NCBI GenBank assembly: GCA_014529385.2
Contig: CM043968.1
Location: 24,180,513-24,244,512 of the forward strand
Reading direction: 5' to 3'
Length of the DNA: 64,000 bases
From: Adiantum capillus-veneris
Lineage: Eukaryota; Streptophyta; Polypodiopsida; Polypodiales; Pteridaceae
This document shows, piece after piece, positions 10,962-21,181 of the stretch (positions are counted from its first letter, which is position 1; the number at the start of each line of letters is the position of its first letter). Below the pieces are notes generated by a model that saw only the letters and a list, made by a program, of their open reading frames with translations, was not told the origin of the DNA and ran no database searches. The translations under genes were made by a program, and so were the position numbers.

Positions 10962-12271
10962 ATGGATGATGGGGAGTTTCTTTCTTCTTTGTCACCGCAG
11001 CAGAGACAGTGGTACATGGAGCGTCATCGCTCTGGCGCATCATCGCGCGTTCCTACTCCATCCGCATCTCCCTCTCTTTCGGAGCATTCGGCGCGCTCCG
11101 AAGCTTCGGCGTCGACGAGATGATCTTCACACTCGTCTAGACACCGGCGCTCGAGTGGTGTTGGTGGCGGTTGTTGTGGGGATTCCGCCGTCGATGCCTC
11201 CACACCGCCTCGTGTTCGACGAGGCTTTTTACCCTCCCCTTCTTTGCCCGCCCCCACACCAGCCACAACATCGCCATCTACGCCAGGTTTTGCGCGGCTG
11301 ACTGTTCCTAGCAGCTACACACCTCTACCTACTCCGCCAGGAGCCACCCCACTCGACACTCCTCGCTTCGGGGCCCAGACGCCGGTGGAGACACCTGACG
11401 TCCGTACCCCCATCGACACGCCGCTAGAGACCCCTGCAGGGACACCCAGGTTCACGCGTCACCGGCCAGAGGGCTTGCCTTACTCCGTCGACTTCAGCGG
11501 CGGCATCATCATGGATGATGACGGCAAGAAGGTGATCTCGCGCATGCGTGGTCTTTGCTCTCAGCTGTTTAGACACTACATACTAAACAAATGGAGTGAA
11601 GTACCAAGTGATTTAAAAAACAGAGTCATCAACATACTTCATGATGAGTTTCCCGTTCCAACACGGGATCAACGCTTCAATGAAGACCTGATGAAGATTT
11701 GAATGCGCGAATACTGCAAACACAAGCGTTCCGAAGTGCAAAAAGCAATCAAGCATGGGTGGATCAGGCCAGATTGGCTGGCCAAAGAAGATTGGAAGAA
11801 TGCGAAGAAAGCAGCGCGCGAGAATCCCGTCAAGTGGAAGCAACAAAAGAATGCAGCCAGAGCGCGAGTAGAGGCAGGGAGCTCGTACCACTTGGGGAGC
11901 GGTGGATGGGCATCATTTGAGGCCGATTTTGTAAGTGTTTTCGCATTGCTCTTTATGTTCGATAGTTTAGGGTTTATGAGTTTTTTAATTCTAACATAAT
12001 GAAATCTTTGTATGTTTTGACAGTGGTCGATGACAGGACGTGATCCCACACTGTACGAGCGCGAGTACGCAGGCAGGAAGGGCTTAAACGCCCTGATGGA
12101 CATTCTCAGTTCTCGCGGCGGCATGGTTAGTATTAGGGTTTACTCTTTTCTATTTTTTGTATTGTTTTATAAATGTCGTTATATGTTTATACTTACTGAA
12201 AGCTGTCTTATTGTCTTTTTTTGTAGAATCCGACAGATACGCCGCTTGGACGCGATGAGACGTCTGACTAG
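10962..12271 (+). pseudogene. CACTA copy A second gene (TNPA/Transposase_24-like)
   Basis: Three exons, 10962-11930, 12024-12125 and 12227-12271, each a multiple of three, for about 371 residues starting MDDGEFLSSLSPQQRQWY. The N-terminal half is Ser/Pro/Thr-rich with TPxxTP repeats (TPTPSASPSLSEHS, DTPRFGAQTPVETP). The C-terminal half (LFRHYILNKWSEVPSDLKN; RPDWLAKEDWKNAKKAARE; SSYHLGSGG) has the look of plant Ptta/En/Spm Transposase_24 proteins, which bind subterminal repeats. Two nonsense codons, TGA at 11121 and TGA at 11700, correspond to CGA in copy B, so both are C-to-T at CpG, as expected of methylated transposon DNA. Confidence 0.75.
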
Positions 12272-12299
12272 ACGACGTCAGTTTAGCCGTAGCTAGATA

Positions 12300-12886
12300 G
12301 CATTAGTTTAGGGTTTCTCATAGCTTATGTATCATGAGACGGATTTTATACGTCTTTTTGAACCATGTATATTATTATATTTGTCACCGCAGTTCATTTT
12401 GCCAATCAATTCTTTATGCCTATGATGTTGTACAATTGTCATTATTACATTTTCCAATCAATTCATTTTGCCTATGATGTGTACAAGTGTCAATTTTACG
12501 CTTGTCAATTTTGCAAACAATGCGTCTTGTGGGTGACTATTTTGGGTCTATTATCTACCCTTGCACTTTTTTTAAAAAGTGAATCAAGTACAATATGGTT
12601 GATGGGTGGAAGGGCATTCAATGCCCTGTCACCAAAAAAAATTTCTCTCGGGCGTCGCTATAACTGTCGCTATTTATGGCTCTGTAGCGTTGCTATGAGC
12701 GTCGCTATAGACTTTTGTTTAAACGTCGCTATAACCGTCGCTATGAGCGTCGCTATATTGCGACGCTTATAGCAACGCTCTCGTAGCGACGCTATTAGCG
12801 ACGGTTTTAGCGATGCCGGGGGTTATAAAAACCCAATGTATTTCCGTCGCTAACAGCGTCACAAGAGCACACAACCTCTTGTAGTG
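12300..12886 (+). repeat. CACTA copy A 3' non-coding end, subterminal repeats and TIR
   Basis: 12300-12640 is AT-rich with no gene. From about 12645 there are many GCGTCGCTAT/ATAGCGACGC motifs in both orientations, then CCTCTTGTAGTG at the end. The arrangement is the same in copy B. Confidence 0.85.
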
Positions 12887-13745
12887 TATGGATTCATGGT
12901 GGCGGACTAAGCTCAAACCAACTGGAATGCAATTCGCACTTTGTTCAATGGTACTGGCAAAGACAATGTTCTACAACATTGAGAGCGATTTTGCCTTTTT
13001 CATTGGAAACAAAGCATGGTGGCACACACCACAAAGTACATTGTCTCTTCATCTCAACAAACTCACAAAGGTATGTGCAAAAAGTGGCGTCTAGGCCCCT
13101 CTAAAGAGGTAGCTGCAATGGAGTCTTGTCTCCTTCAACAATGGTGGAAAAATGAAAATTGCACAGATAAAAGCATCCCTAAAACGGACTCTTGGTGGAG
13201 TTGGTGGGTGGTGTGTATTGCACATTGAATACGCACATTGGGGAGCATCATGACAGCAATAGAGGAAAGTGCTGATGGGGCAAACACTCCAAGAACCAAC
13301 TTGGCCAAGAGCAAGCATGGTAGCTAGCTTGCAGACGAAGGGTTCAAAAAACAAACCTCTTTGTATGACGGATGCACCACCCACCAACTCAACCAAGAGT
13401 CCATTGCAGGTATGTTTTTATCTATGCAATTTTCATTTCACCACCATTGTCGAAGGAGACAAGATTCCGCTGCAGCTGTCTCTTTAGAGGGGGCTAGATG
13501 CCACTTTTCGCACATGTCTTTGTGAGTTTGTTGAGATGAAGAGACAATGTACTTTGTTGTTTCCAATGAAAAATTCAAGATTGATCTTAATGTTGTAAGA
13601 AATTGTCTTTGCTACCATTGGACAAAGTGCAAATTGCATTCTAGTTGTCTTGAGCTTCATTCGCCATGAATCCATGAAAATTCGCTCTCTCACATCCATG
13701 ACCCTCGGTAACTTCATTTATGCACTTCCAGAAAAGAATTTGTGC
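12887..13745. repeat. foldback copy of the SWIM-type repeat unit (5' part)
   Basis: The plus strand of 12887-13205 (ATGGATTCATGGTGGCGGAC ... TGGAGTTGGTGGGTGG) is matched by the minus strand of about 13690-13375, at roughly 85 percent by eye, around a loop of about 170 bp. The loop (13245-13370) repeats 5340-5450. The right arm continues outward to 13745, matching 5253-5321 in direct orientation. The sequence beside the CACTA copy A 5' terminus is thus the displaced end of the left arm. Translated arms include MDSWWRTKLKPTGMQFALCS, but neither arm is intact. Confidence 0.7.
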
Positions 13746-13749
13746 TTCC

Positions 13750-14450
13750 ATGTCTTCCTCTTTCATCTCCCAAGTTGCAATACTGAGGAGATCCTACATG
13801 CTACAACATAAGACAAGCACATTAGTAAACACGTTGTTGGTTGTTTCTTAAGATATACGAAAATTTTGAAATATGTTCCTAAGACAACAAACCCTAGATC
13901 ATAAAAGTGGCATGCCATGGTCACCCAATCCACCACTCGATGAGTGTGATCAAACTACACCCACGTGTGCCGAAGATCTCCATGTCCACTTTGTCACATT
14001 CAATCAACCAAATTCAATCCAGATGCAGGACCAATTGTAGACATCTTGAACACAAAGCACCACTCCCCTTCCACTCCTTGCCCGAGAAACCTGCTTTTGT
14101 GAAAAAAAAAACATATGTGCAATCTCTTTTTAGCCACAAAAAAGGAGTCCACACCAAAGCTCTCCTTTGTTGGCCCATTCTTAGTTGCAACCATGGATAT
14201 TTGAAACCTGTATTTCAGGGTTAAATTACTTTGAAATATTATGTCCAAACAAGAGAAACATCCTCACCAATTGTCCTCCACCAAGGGACCCATTGCCTCA
14301 ACAACATTTAGAAATTCTTGCTCACCAAGTACATGGCTAGAGCCCCCTCTTGCATAGAAGTTGTTGTCACAACTTCCTGCGCCACACACATTTGTACCTT
14401 TCTTACGCCTACATGTCTATCCACACTGAGAACTCATACAACCATTTTTT
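13750..14450. other. no recognised gene
   Basis: Two short overlapping open frames on opposite strands (13907-14224 and 14000-14248) show no known motif. Nothing else is supported here. Confidence 0.4.
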
Positions 14451-14455
14451 TGGTT

Positions 14456-15372
14456 TTATTCGGTGAGCCCTTTTGATGAACCATCCCTCATGTCATGTTG
14501 GCGAGTTCCTTGATGTACCATTAATCTGCTCATGCTCTGATCCCTTGGCATGACATAATATACGAAGCAATCACATGTACGCAAACAAATGGGCGGTTGA
14601 CCGCAATAGTGGCAAGTAAGCTTGCCACCACGTCGATCGCAAAACTTGCCCATGCAAGCTTGCCACCACGTCGATCGCAAAACTTGCCCATGCAAGGCAA
14701 TTTTAGCATGCTACCATTGAAATGCATTGTGTTTGACTTCCCAAAATTAACTAATTTGGGACAACTTTCATTGAGACACTTTAGAGCACCTGCACACTGA
14801 CTTTTGTGACACACTCCAAAAAATATGATGTTTGAGGTTTGTGGTTTGGTCCAATGCTGTGGATCATACTTATGTTCCTTAGCATACATTGGATGAACCT
14901 TTCCTAGGGTTGGTGGAAACTCAAACACCATGTTACTATTGTACACCTTTGGTGTTTCTGACACTTGTTTGATTTCCACTATTTTTGAAAGAAGCTTCGT
15001 CAAGGTGTTGGGCTTCATCATTGCATTAAAAAATGACAACATACTATTTGTACTCCTTACCTCGATAGAGTTTTGCAATGCTTACTCTCCAAAGAGTTGT
15101 TCCTTTCTTGGACTAGTAAGGTATATGTAGGGAACATCCAACAAGGGAGCATCCATGCCACTTGAATTTGAGATTGTGTCAACTTTGACTAGCACCACAA
15201 ACTTTGTATAGAGAGATTCGTCCACAACATAAAACTCCTCTCCCAAGTGATTGCTTGTTCTCTCCATTGGCACGATCAACTCTTCACTCCCAACCATGAC
15301 AATTGCATGCAGTAAATTTTTGTGGCGCAACATGCTCCTGTAGATATTTAACCCCAAAGATAATCTTCCCAT
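14456..15372 (-). pseudogene. unknown Cys-rich ORF region (CHYCG-type), frameshifted
   Basis: The upstream frame 15372-15082 (MGRLSLGLNIYRSML...) is followed by 15078-14530 (MQNSIEVRSTNSMLSFFNAM; CHKSQCAGALKCLNESCPK), which shifts near 14690 into the frame ending 14456 (GGKLTCHYCGQPPICLRT; FVYYVMPRDQSMSRLMVHQG). The spacing of Cys pairs and the CHYCGQPPIC...VHQGTRQH order resemble a zinc-binding module in plant repeat-associated proteins, but I cannot name the family. The shift is explained by a 38-bp tandem duplication at about 14618-14693. Probably a relic of a mobile-element gene. Confidence 0.4.
14618..14693. repeat. 38-bp tandem duplication
   Basis: The unit AAGCTTGCCACCACGTCGAT plus CGCAAAACTTGCCCATGC occurs twice in a row without visible mismatch. 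A 38-bp gain is not a multiple of three and shifts the surrounding minus-strand frame. Confidence 0.9.
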
Positions 15373-15593
15373 TGGTAAAGGGAAAAGCCCTTTTACAAGA
15401 AGAGAAGACTATAGTGCATGACATGATAGTAGAGTAGAAAAGATAAGCAGGAGATTGAAAAGATGAGAGTGAAAGTGTTTAATTGTGTTTAGAAGATTTA
15501 AAAGCATTTTATATTCAATTTAGTAGTTATTAGTAATATTTGATAAATTTTTAAACCCATATTAATTTTTTAAAAATAAATTGTATTCCCCCT

Positions 15594-15736
15594 CCCCCCC
15601 CCCCCCCCCCCCCCCCCTCTCTCTCCCCTTCCCCCGTGAAAACCTACCGCCCCCTGTGTTTATCTCTCTGTCTCTCTTCCCATCCCACCCATGGGAACGA
15701 CCCTTCTTCCCCCCCCCCCCCCCCCCCCCCCCCCCC
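15594..15736. repeat. two long C runs
   Basis: 24 consecutive C at 15594-15617 and 28 at 15709-15736, separated by CT-rich sequence. On the minus strand these are G runs with quadruplex potential. Homopolymer length may be imprecise in the assembly. Confidence 0.85.
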
Positions 15737-15958
15737 TTCTCTAGTGCAGTCGTTTTTTGACTTGGTAGACAACACTTCACTTTTTTGATCATAACTTCTT
15801 CATCCGAACTCCGATTTGGGTGATTTATAGCCAATCGAAGAGCACAACACCCTCTACGCATTGATGTAAAGACATAAATTTTCAGAGTTATTTTTGTAGC
15901 AGCATTCTGAAGTGAACAGGTTTAGAAAAATTGACTCTCATCTCTTATTTTAAATACA

Positions 15959-16053
15959 ATGTCTTCTGGCACTCGCAAGGGTTATTCTTCTTCAACAAGG
16001 TACACAACCATTGTAGAAATTGATCCAAAATCTCCTAAGTGTGGAGATAGCAA
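15959..16053 (+). pseudogene. LINE ORF1-like N-terminus, cut by copia insertion
   Basis: Starts MSSGTRKGYSSSTRYTTI and is interrupted after CGDSN at the copia target site AGCAA. Across the insertion the reading continues into TTTQPTTSETMIM at 21414 onward, then after a shift into SLQETVNKQGEDLQALAME and KRTLEMQTTR, which has a coiled-coil look. This would be the first part of the LINE coding region. No RNA-binding motif can be named. Confidence 0.5.
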
Positions 16054-16271
16054 TGTTGGAATTAGGGTTGCAGAGAAACGCACACAGCTTGGAGAAGACG
16101 AAGGAAGCTCAAGGTACACAATAGAGAGTGTGTTACTTAGTGTGCAATGGAAAGATTGATAGCCCTAGAGTGATGTGCGTATATACAATGCTCGACCTCC
16201 TAAAGAGAGGAAAAATACCCCAGCGGTCCTAGTGTGTTCACACACATCACTACCACATGTATATGGTAACA
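16054..16271 (-). repeat. copia 3' LTR
   Basis: 218 bp, TGTTGGAATT...TGGTAACA on the plus strand, matching 21182-21408 apart from scattered substitutions and a roughly 10-bp difference. The 5-bp AGCAA lies immediately outside. Confidence 0.93.
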
Positions 16272-16346
16272 AATCCCCCCTGGACTGATGCGGTGAATGA
16301 GAGCTGGCACATGAGTAAAGGGAAGTGCCATGCCCTGAGGACATGA

Positions 16347-16700
16347 TCAGTCCACAAAGGGGAGTAAGCCTAAAGATTTGCGGAAAGCTTCGAGCTTCTC
16401 ATGAGACAATGCCTTTGTGAAAAGATCTGCAAGGTTGTCCTGTGTTGGTACATAAGCCAAGCTGATCTCTTTTGCTAAGAGCCTCTCCCCAACATAGTGG
16501 TAATGCACCTCAATGTGCTTTGTGCGAGCATGAAAAACTGGGTTCCTCGCAAGTGCCAATGCGCTCTGACTGTCAGTGTAGATAGTGTTGGCAGAGTCCT
16601 GTCCAACACCCAAATCAGCCATTACGCGTCTGAGCCATGCACACTCAACCGTAGCTGTGAAGATTGCCCTGTACTCACTGCCCTGTACTCAGCCTCACAA
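16347..16700 (-). pseudogene. copia RNase H, C-terminal part
   Basis: Reads SANTIYTDSQSALALARNPV then HARTKHIEVHYHYV and LADLFTKALSHEKLEAFRKS, the classical end of a copia polyprotein. The TDSQSA Asp and the TKHIEVHYH block are intact, but the first half of the domain is shifted relative to it. The stop is 36 codons after HYHYV. Confidence 0.85.
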
Positions 16701-16813
16701 CTCAAAGTGGCCACAGTAGGTTGCTTCTTGCTCAACCATGATATACATGAAGTTCCAAGCACGAAACAAAAACCACTTGTGGACACTCGCGTGTCAAAAC
16801 AACCAGCCCAATC

Positions 16814-17431
16814 TCAGTCCGAAAAAGCATGTAAGTCTGGCGGCAATGATTCCCCCTTGGAATAAAACAAGCCAAGATGTAAAGTGCCACTAAGGTAGCA
16901 GAAAATCCTCTTGACAGCCTGCCAATGCTTAGACCCCTGGGCTATGCATAAATCTGCTGACCTATGAGACTGCAAATTGAATATCTGGCCTCGTGTTGCA
17001 TACATAAATGAGACAGCCAACAACAGTTTGGTAAAGAGTGACATCAGCAGGATCGCCAGCATCATGTAGGCTCAACTTCAAACCTGTTTCCATGGGAGTG
17101 GCAATAGGTTTGCAATCCTCAAGTCCAAACTTACATAGCAATGTCTCTATGTAACTTTTCTGACACAAGGTAATACTACCATCACACTGCTTAAACTGTA
17201 TACCCAAGTAATGATGCAACAGCCCAAATCTTTCATCTTGAAAGTAGCATTCAAATCAGCCTTAAATTCAGCAATATGTCTCTCATTTGGTCCAGTGATC
17301 AACAAATCATCGACATAAAGAACCACAATGAGAAGTACATGACCCTCACACTTTACATACAATGTGCTTTCTGTTGGACCACATACAAGAGCCAAAAACA
17401 ATGCGGCAAAGCTTGACTTTTGACCATACAT
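16814..17431 (-). pseudogene. copia reverse transcriptase remnant
   Basis: Retains the catalytic block VLYVDDLLITGPNERHIAEF, then KMKDLG and, in another frame, YLGIQFKQCDGSITLCQKSY and TRPDIQFAVS. Upstream of the YVDD box only a short stretch (STLYVKCEGHVLLIV) remains before integrase sequence, so several hundred bases of RT coding sequence (inferred) are deleted. The enzyme cannot be functional. Confidence 0.85.
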
Positions 17432-18246
17432 CGTGCCATTTCCATAAGTGACCTGTTTTTCCTCTTAGCAACACCATTTTGCTGAGGTGTATAAAGCACT
17501 GTACATTGATGTTTTATCCCATGACTAGCCAGAAATGCATTGAATTCATGAGACATATACTCCCCCCCTTGATCGAAACGGAGGGTGCCCATAGTACATT
17601 TCGAGACATTTTCAGCCATAGCCAGAAATTGTTTGAAGCACATAAAAACTTCGGACTTCGCTTTAAGCAGAAATACCCATGCATGCCTGGAGTAATCATC
17701 AATGAAAGTCACGAAGTAAAGATAATTTCCCAAGGACGGAGTTTGCATGGGTCCACAAACATCACTATGCACAAGCTGCAACCTGCATGTGGCCCGAACT
17801 GAACCATCCTTTGGAAACTTAGAACGTTGCATCTTACCCAAAATACAGCCTTCACAAACATGTTTGACAGGTGCTTCAAGAGGTGGCAAAGAAGCAACCA
17901 TATCAGATTTTTGTAAACGCAAAAAACTGGCACAATTCAGATGACCAAAACTTGCATGCCAAAGTTTTGCATTTGAAATAGCCCTTGAATCTGCAATAGC
18001 ATTTGCAAAATTTTTTCCACACTTGTCATACAAAGTGAGCTTATACAGCCCACAGCACGAAAGGCCAGATGCAACAATTTCATCACCAAAACTGAGATCA
18101 TGAACTGTACATCTGTCATCCACAAATTTGACTACAAGTCCAAGTCTAGCAAGTGCGGATACAGACAAGAGATTCTTCTTGATCCTACTAGGTACATAAA
18201 GTGCATCAACAAGTGTGAAGGAACTGCCATTTGCAGCAGTAAGCAC
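17353..18246 (-). pseudogene. copia GAG-pre-integrase and integrase core
   Basis: An open frame of 297 codons: LYVPSRIKKNLLSVSALARL, the HASFGHLN...CEGC zinc-binding part, VHSDVCGPMQTPSLGNYLYF with catalytic Asp, FIDDYSRHAWVFLL, RFDQGGEYMSHEF (relatives have RxDNGGEY; here Gln) and TPQQNGVAKRKNRS (Glu of NGVAER is Lys). It ends abruptly after PHCFW at the deletion into RT. The Lys replacement removes a conserved Glu but not the catalytic one. Protease lies upstream at about 18330-18400 (WYFESGSTKHITSHRELF; active-site motif D[TS]G reads ESG, so the catalytic Asp is Glu). Confidence 0.85.
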
Positions 18247-18539
18247 AATCTTTCCAACTCCCTGAACTGGATAAGAGGCATTGTTGGCACATTGACAGAA
18301 TTAACATGAGGGACAAACTCGAGAGAGGTGAACAATTCACGATGTGAGGTAATGTGCTTTGTAGAACCACTCTCGAAATACCACACATGTGAATGTGCAC
18401 AACTGACAAGCATGCATCATGGACAACAGGATTGTGAGTACACTCTGCGCTAAAAGCCCATTCTGCATCAACATCAGCATCACAGTCTCCTTTCACAGAA
18501 GACTCAACAATGGCTGCATTTGTAGTGGAACCAGCATTT

Positions 18540-20592
18540 GCATTGGAACCACCCTCTTTCTTCTTAGCGTCTTTGGCCTTCAATTTAGGACACTGCTTGA
18601 TCAAGTGATCATTAGCTTTACAATAATGGCAACGCATCTTCTTTTTGCCCTTATCACCAGAATTGCCAGACGAAGTGCTGCCAGCAGAAGCATTAGGAAC
18701 AGAAGTTTTGCCACTCGCAGCAGAACCATAAGAAGTGGGTGCATTGCTGTTACCACCCTTTCTTTGAGAAGCAATAAAAGCCTTTTCAAGTGCACGCTGC
18801 CTAGTTTTGTTTGGAAGGTGAATCTTGCAACAACAATGTGCATAATGCATCAAACTTGAAAACTTCAAGATTTTCTTGGGTCATTAGTCTCCAAGTACTA
18901 GCAAAAATCTGGTAAGAATCTGTTAACACTAGGTTGGTAATGGGACACTTTTATGTCCTGGGACACTTTTATGTCCTGTTAAGTGACCATTTTCCTTGAA
19001 TTATGTCAAGAGTTTCAAAATGGATTTTGAGGTGCTATCTGTCTAGAAATTTGTCTCATGAGCTGAAAAAAACTTGACATTTTTTTGGAAGATCAATTCC
19101 ATCTTTAACCTTGTCCTTGCACAACATTTCACAACCTAAACTGTGTGAAAAAACGGGTCCTGTTTTTGTCTTTTTTCATCTTTTTGCAACTATACCACTC
19201 TAGAATTCATGTTTGTGAGGTCTATAATGCTAGAGAACTATCTTTAGTAGTCCTCAATATGTCTTGATGCTTCTAGGGAGAAATAAATGTTAAAGTTGTA
19301 AGTTATGACCAAATTACAAAAATTGTCAAATCCTGTTTTTTAGCCAATTTTAGCTCTTCTATGATTTTTTGGTGGCTTTCATGATATCCAAATGCAGTTT
19401 TGATTTTCTATGTCGCATATTGTAACATAAATCTAATATTCCTTGAGTTTTGGGGCACCTAATACCCTATTTTGCATAGTAGACAACGATGGTTGATTTT
19501 TTCAATTATAGAAGAAAACGAAACATTCTAGTATATCAATTATAGCTTTTTCAATATTGTTAGTTTCTTGTGACAACTACATGCATTTTGTAGGTAGTAG
19601 CCATATCTAGTCATAAGGATCAAATTTGGCGAGATATTGAATAGTTTCTATGGGATTCTATAACTCATAATGTTGAACCCAGTTTTTTCATGTTTGCTGT
19701 ATTTAGCACTTCATCTTTGTCCCCAAGATTCCCCTTGGTAAGAGATGTATTAATATTTTGACATGCTCCATGGCTCCTTATGAACCTAAAGGACAATAGG
19801 GAACTAAGAAAACATGCATATATTATTTGTATTGAGCGTGGCTATAGAAACTTTGATGATAGGTTTGCAAAATGGTAAAAATTCAACTTTTTTGTACCTA
19901 TTTCTTTTGGCAAAACAAAAAATAGTGAGTGAGAAGTAATCATATGTTCTAATCACCAACCCATTGAAGTTAACTAGGGAATTTATCTCAAGTCCTACAA
20001 AAATCCCTAATCTTATTTTTATGCAACAAAACGTAAGAAATGACTGTTTTGATGAAAATGTACTGGTCCATCAACTTTGGAGGCTTGGTGTGACCAAAAG
20101 ATAAGAAATTTTACAAGTTTCTTATTTTTTCCATGTGTAGTAGGCCTTGAACTATAACCTCATGAAAGGATTTTACAAAATGAGTGGATCTACTATGGTT
20201 TTGGAGGTTTTTTTCAAAACCCTGAAAGGACACTTTTATGTCCTGTTAGGTTACCAACCTAGTGTTAAGACATCAAGAACAGTCTGCACAAGGGAACTGT
20301 CTGAAATGACTTCACCTGCAGAAATAAGTTGCTCATTGATATCCTTGACACTAGCAAGGAAAGTGTCCATATCATATTCCTCATGGATAATCTTCGACTC
20401 CAGCTCTTTACGCAGCAAAGAAATTTTAGCCTCATTGCGGCTTGCATAAAGACCAGCCAAAATATCCCAAGCCTGTTTTGCAGATTTTGCTGAATGGATG
20501 TGAGGAACAATGGTGCTCTTCACAGACAACGCAATCAATGCATGAGCCTGCGCATCCTTTACATCCCAAGAAGCTTGTTCTGCCGTAGGCAA
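18540..20592 (-). pseudogene. copia gag (UBN2-type) with zinc knuckle, split by a TTAA-flanked insert
   Basis: The N-terminal part (20592 to 20265) reads SWDVKDAQAHALIALSVKST and QAWDILAGLYASRNEAKISL, typical of copia gag. It is broken by the insert 18927-20264. Removing the insert and one TTAA gives an uninterrupted frame across the junction: LVQTVLDVL joined to TDSYQIFASTWRLMTQENLE. A one-base shift follows near 18800, then QRALEKAFIASQRKGG and the CCHC knuckle CHYCKANDHLIKQC near 18590-18640. The gag is therefore damaged twice: by the insert and by the later shift. Confidence 0.88.
18927..20264. mobile_element. 1338-bp non-coding element flanked by TTAA, with TIR CACTAGGTTGGTAA
   Basis: Both ends carry the perfect 14-bp inverted terminus CACTAGGTTGGTAA and are flanked by TTAA (18923-18926 and 20265-20268). 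Just inside the left end, GGGACACTTTTATGTCCTG is present twice in tandem; the right end has one copy. No ORF longer than 100 codons or transposase motif is visible, so it is non-autonomous. TTAA duplication is the hallmark of piggyBac elements. A 2-bp TA duplication (mariner/Stowaway) would fit the same sequence because TTAA contains TA. The CACTA-like terminus with 3-bp duplication does not fit: the outside triplets are TAA and TTA. Confidence 0.85.
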
Positions 20593-21165
20593 AACAACTC
20601 TAATAGCAGCAATCCTTGCAGCAAGACCTGCAACATCCTCAACATCGCCTACATCCTAAGAACCAGGACGCACATCAATGCCCTGCACAATATTCCAGAC
20701 GCCCTTTGACACAAGAATGTGTTGCATCATATAAGCCCACATAGGGTAATTGTCCCCATCCAACCTATTGTCAGCCAACAAACATCTTGAACACATCTGT
20801 GTTGTTGTTGTCAGCCATGGTAAATGCTGCACCTGATGTGAAAACTGCCCTTAAAATAGGAGAAACGGAGAAGGAACAACACTTGCTATATAGCACAAAC
20901 CGTAGAAGACTATGAGGCACCTGTTATGCAGAAAACCGCACTGACAGAAATTCTGCACAAAATGACGAAATTGCCTGTGTAGACCTGCCTGTAGTGGAAA
21001 CGGAGGCCGAAATGAGCCCGAATCAAAAATCTGAGCAGACCAAGCTCTACAAGCAATCTCGAAATATTTTTCGACCTGCGAATGCTTGCCAAAGCTCACT
21101 GAAATCGGAGAAAATGAGTAGGCGTGTGTTGGAGCAGTTGGCGACTAAGCCCGTGAGGATGCAAC

Positions 21166-21181
21166 CTGCTTTGATACCAAT
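21166..21181 (-). other. copia primer-binding site
   Basis: The minus strand reads TGGTATCAAAGCAGG immediately inside the 5' LTR, complementary with one mismatch to the 3' end of initiator-Met tRNA as in most plant copia elements. Confidence 0.8.

Larger units (their letters stand above)
7997..12886 (+). mobile_element. CACTA copy A, 3' half
   Basis: Starts at ATTTGCGCTTAGG inside TNP2 exon 2, exactly where the 2101 half stops, and matches copy B from 33537 to its 3' terminus CCTCTTGTAGTG ending 12886. The following triplet is TAT. It contains the rest of TNP2, the second gene and the 3' subterminal repeats. It is about 300 bp longer than copy B because copy B has lost the spacer between the two genes. 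Confidence 0.9.

Noticed and set aside
18927-20264. Classification of the TTAA element as a small CACTA element because its TIR begins CACTA
   Set aside because: CACTA elements make 3-bp duplications. The flanking triplets here are TAA and TTA, and the frame-restoring empty site needs only one TTAA (or TA).
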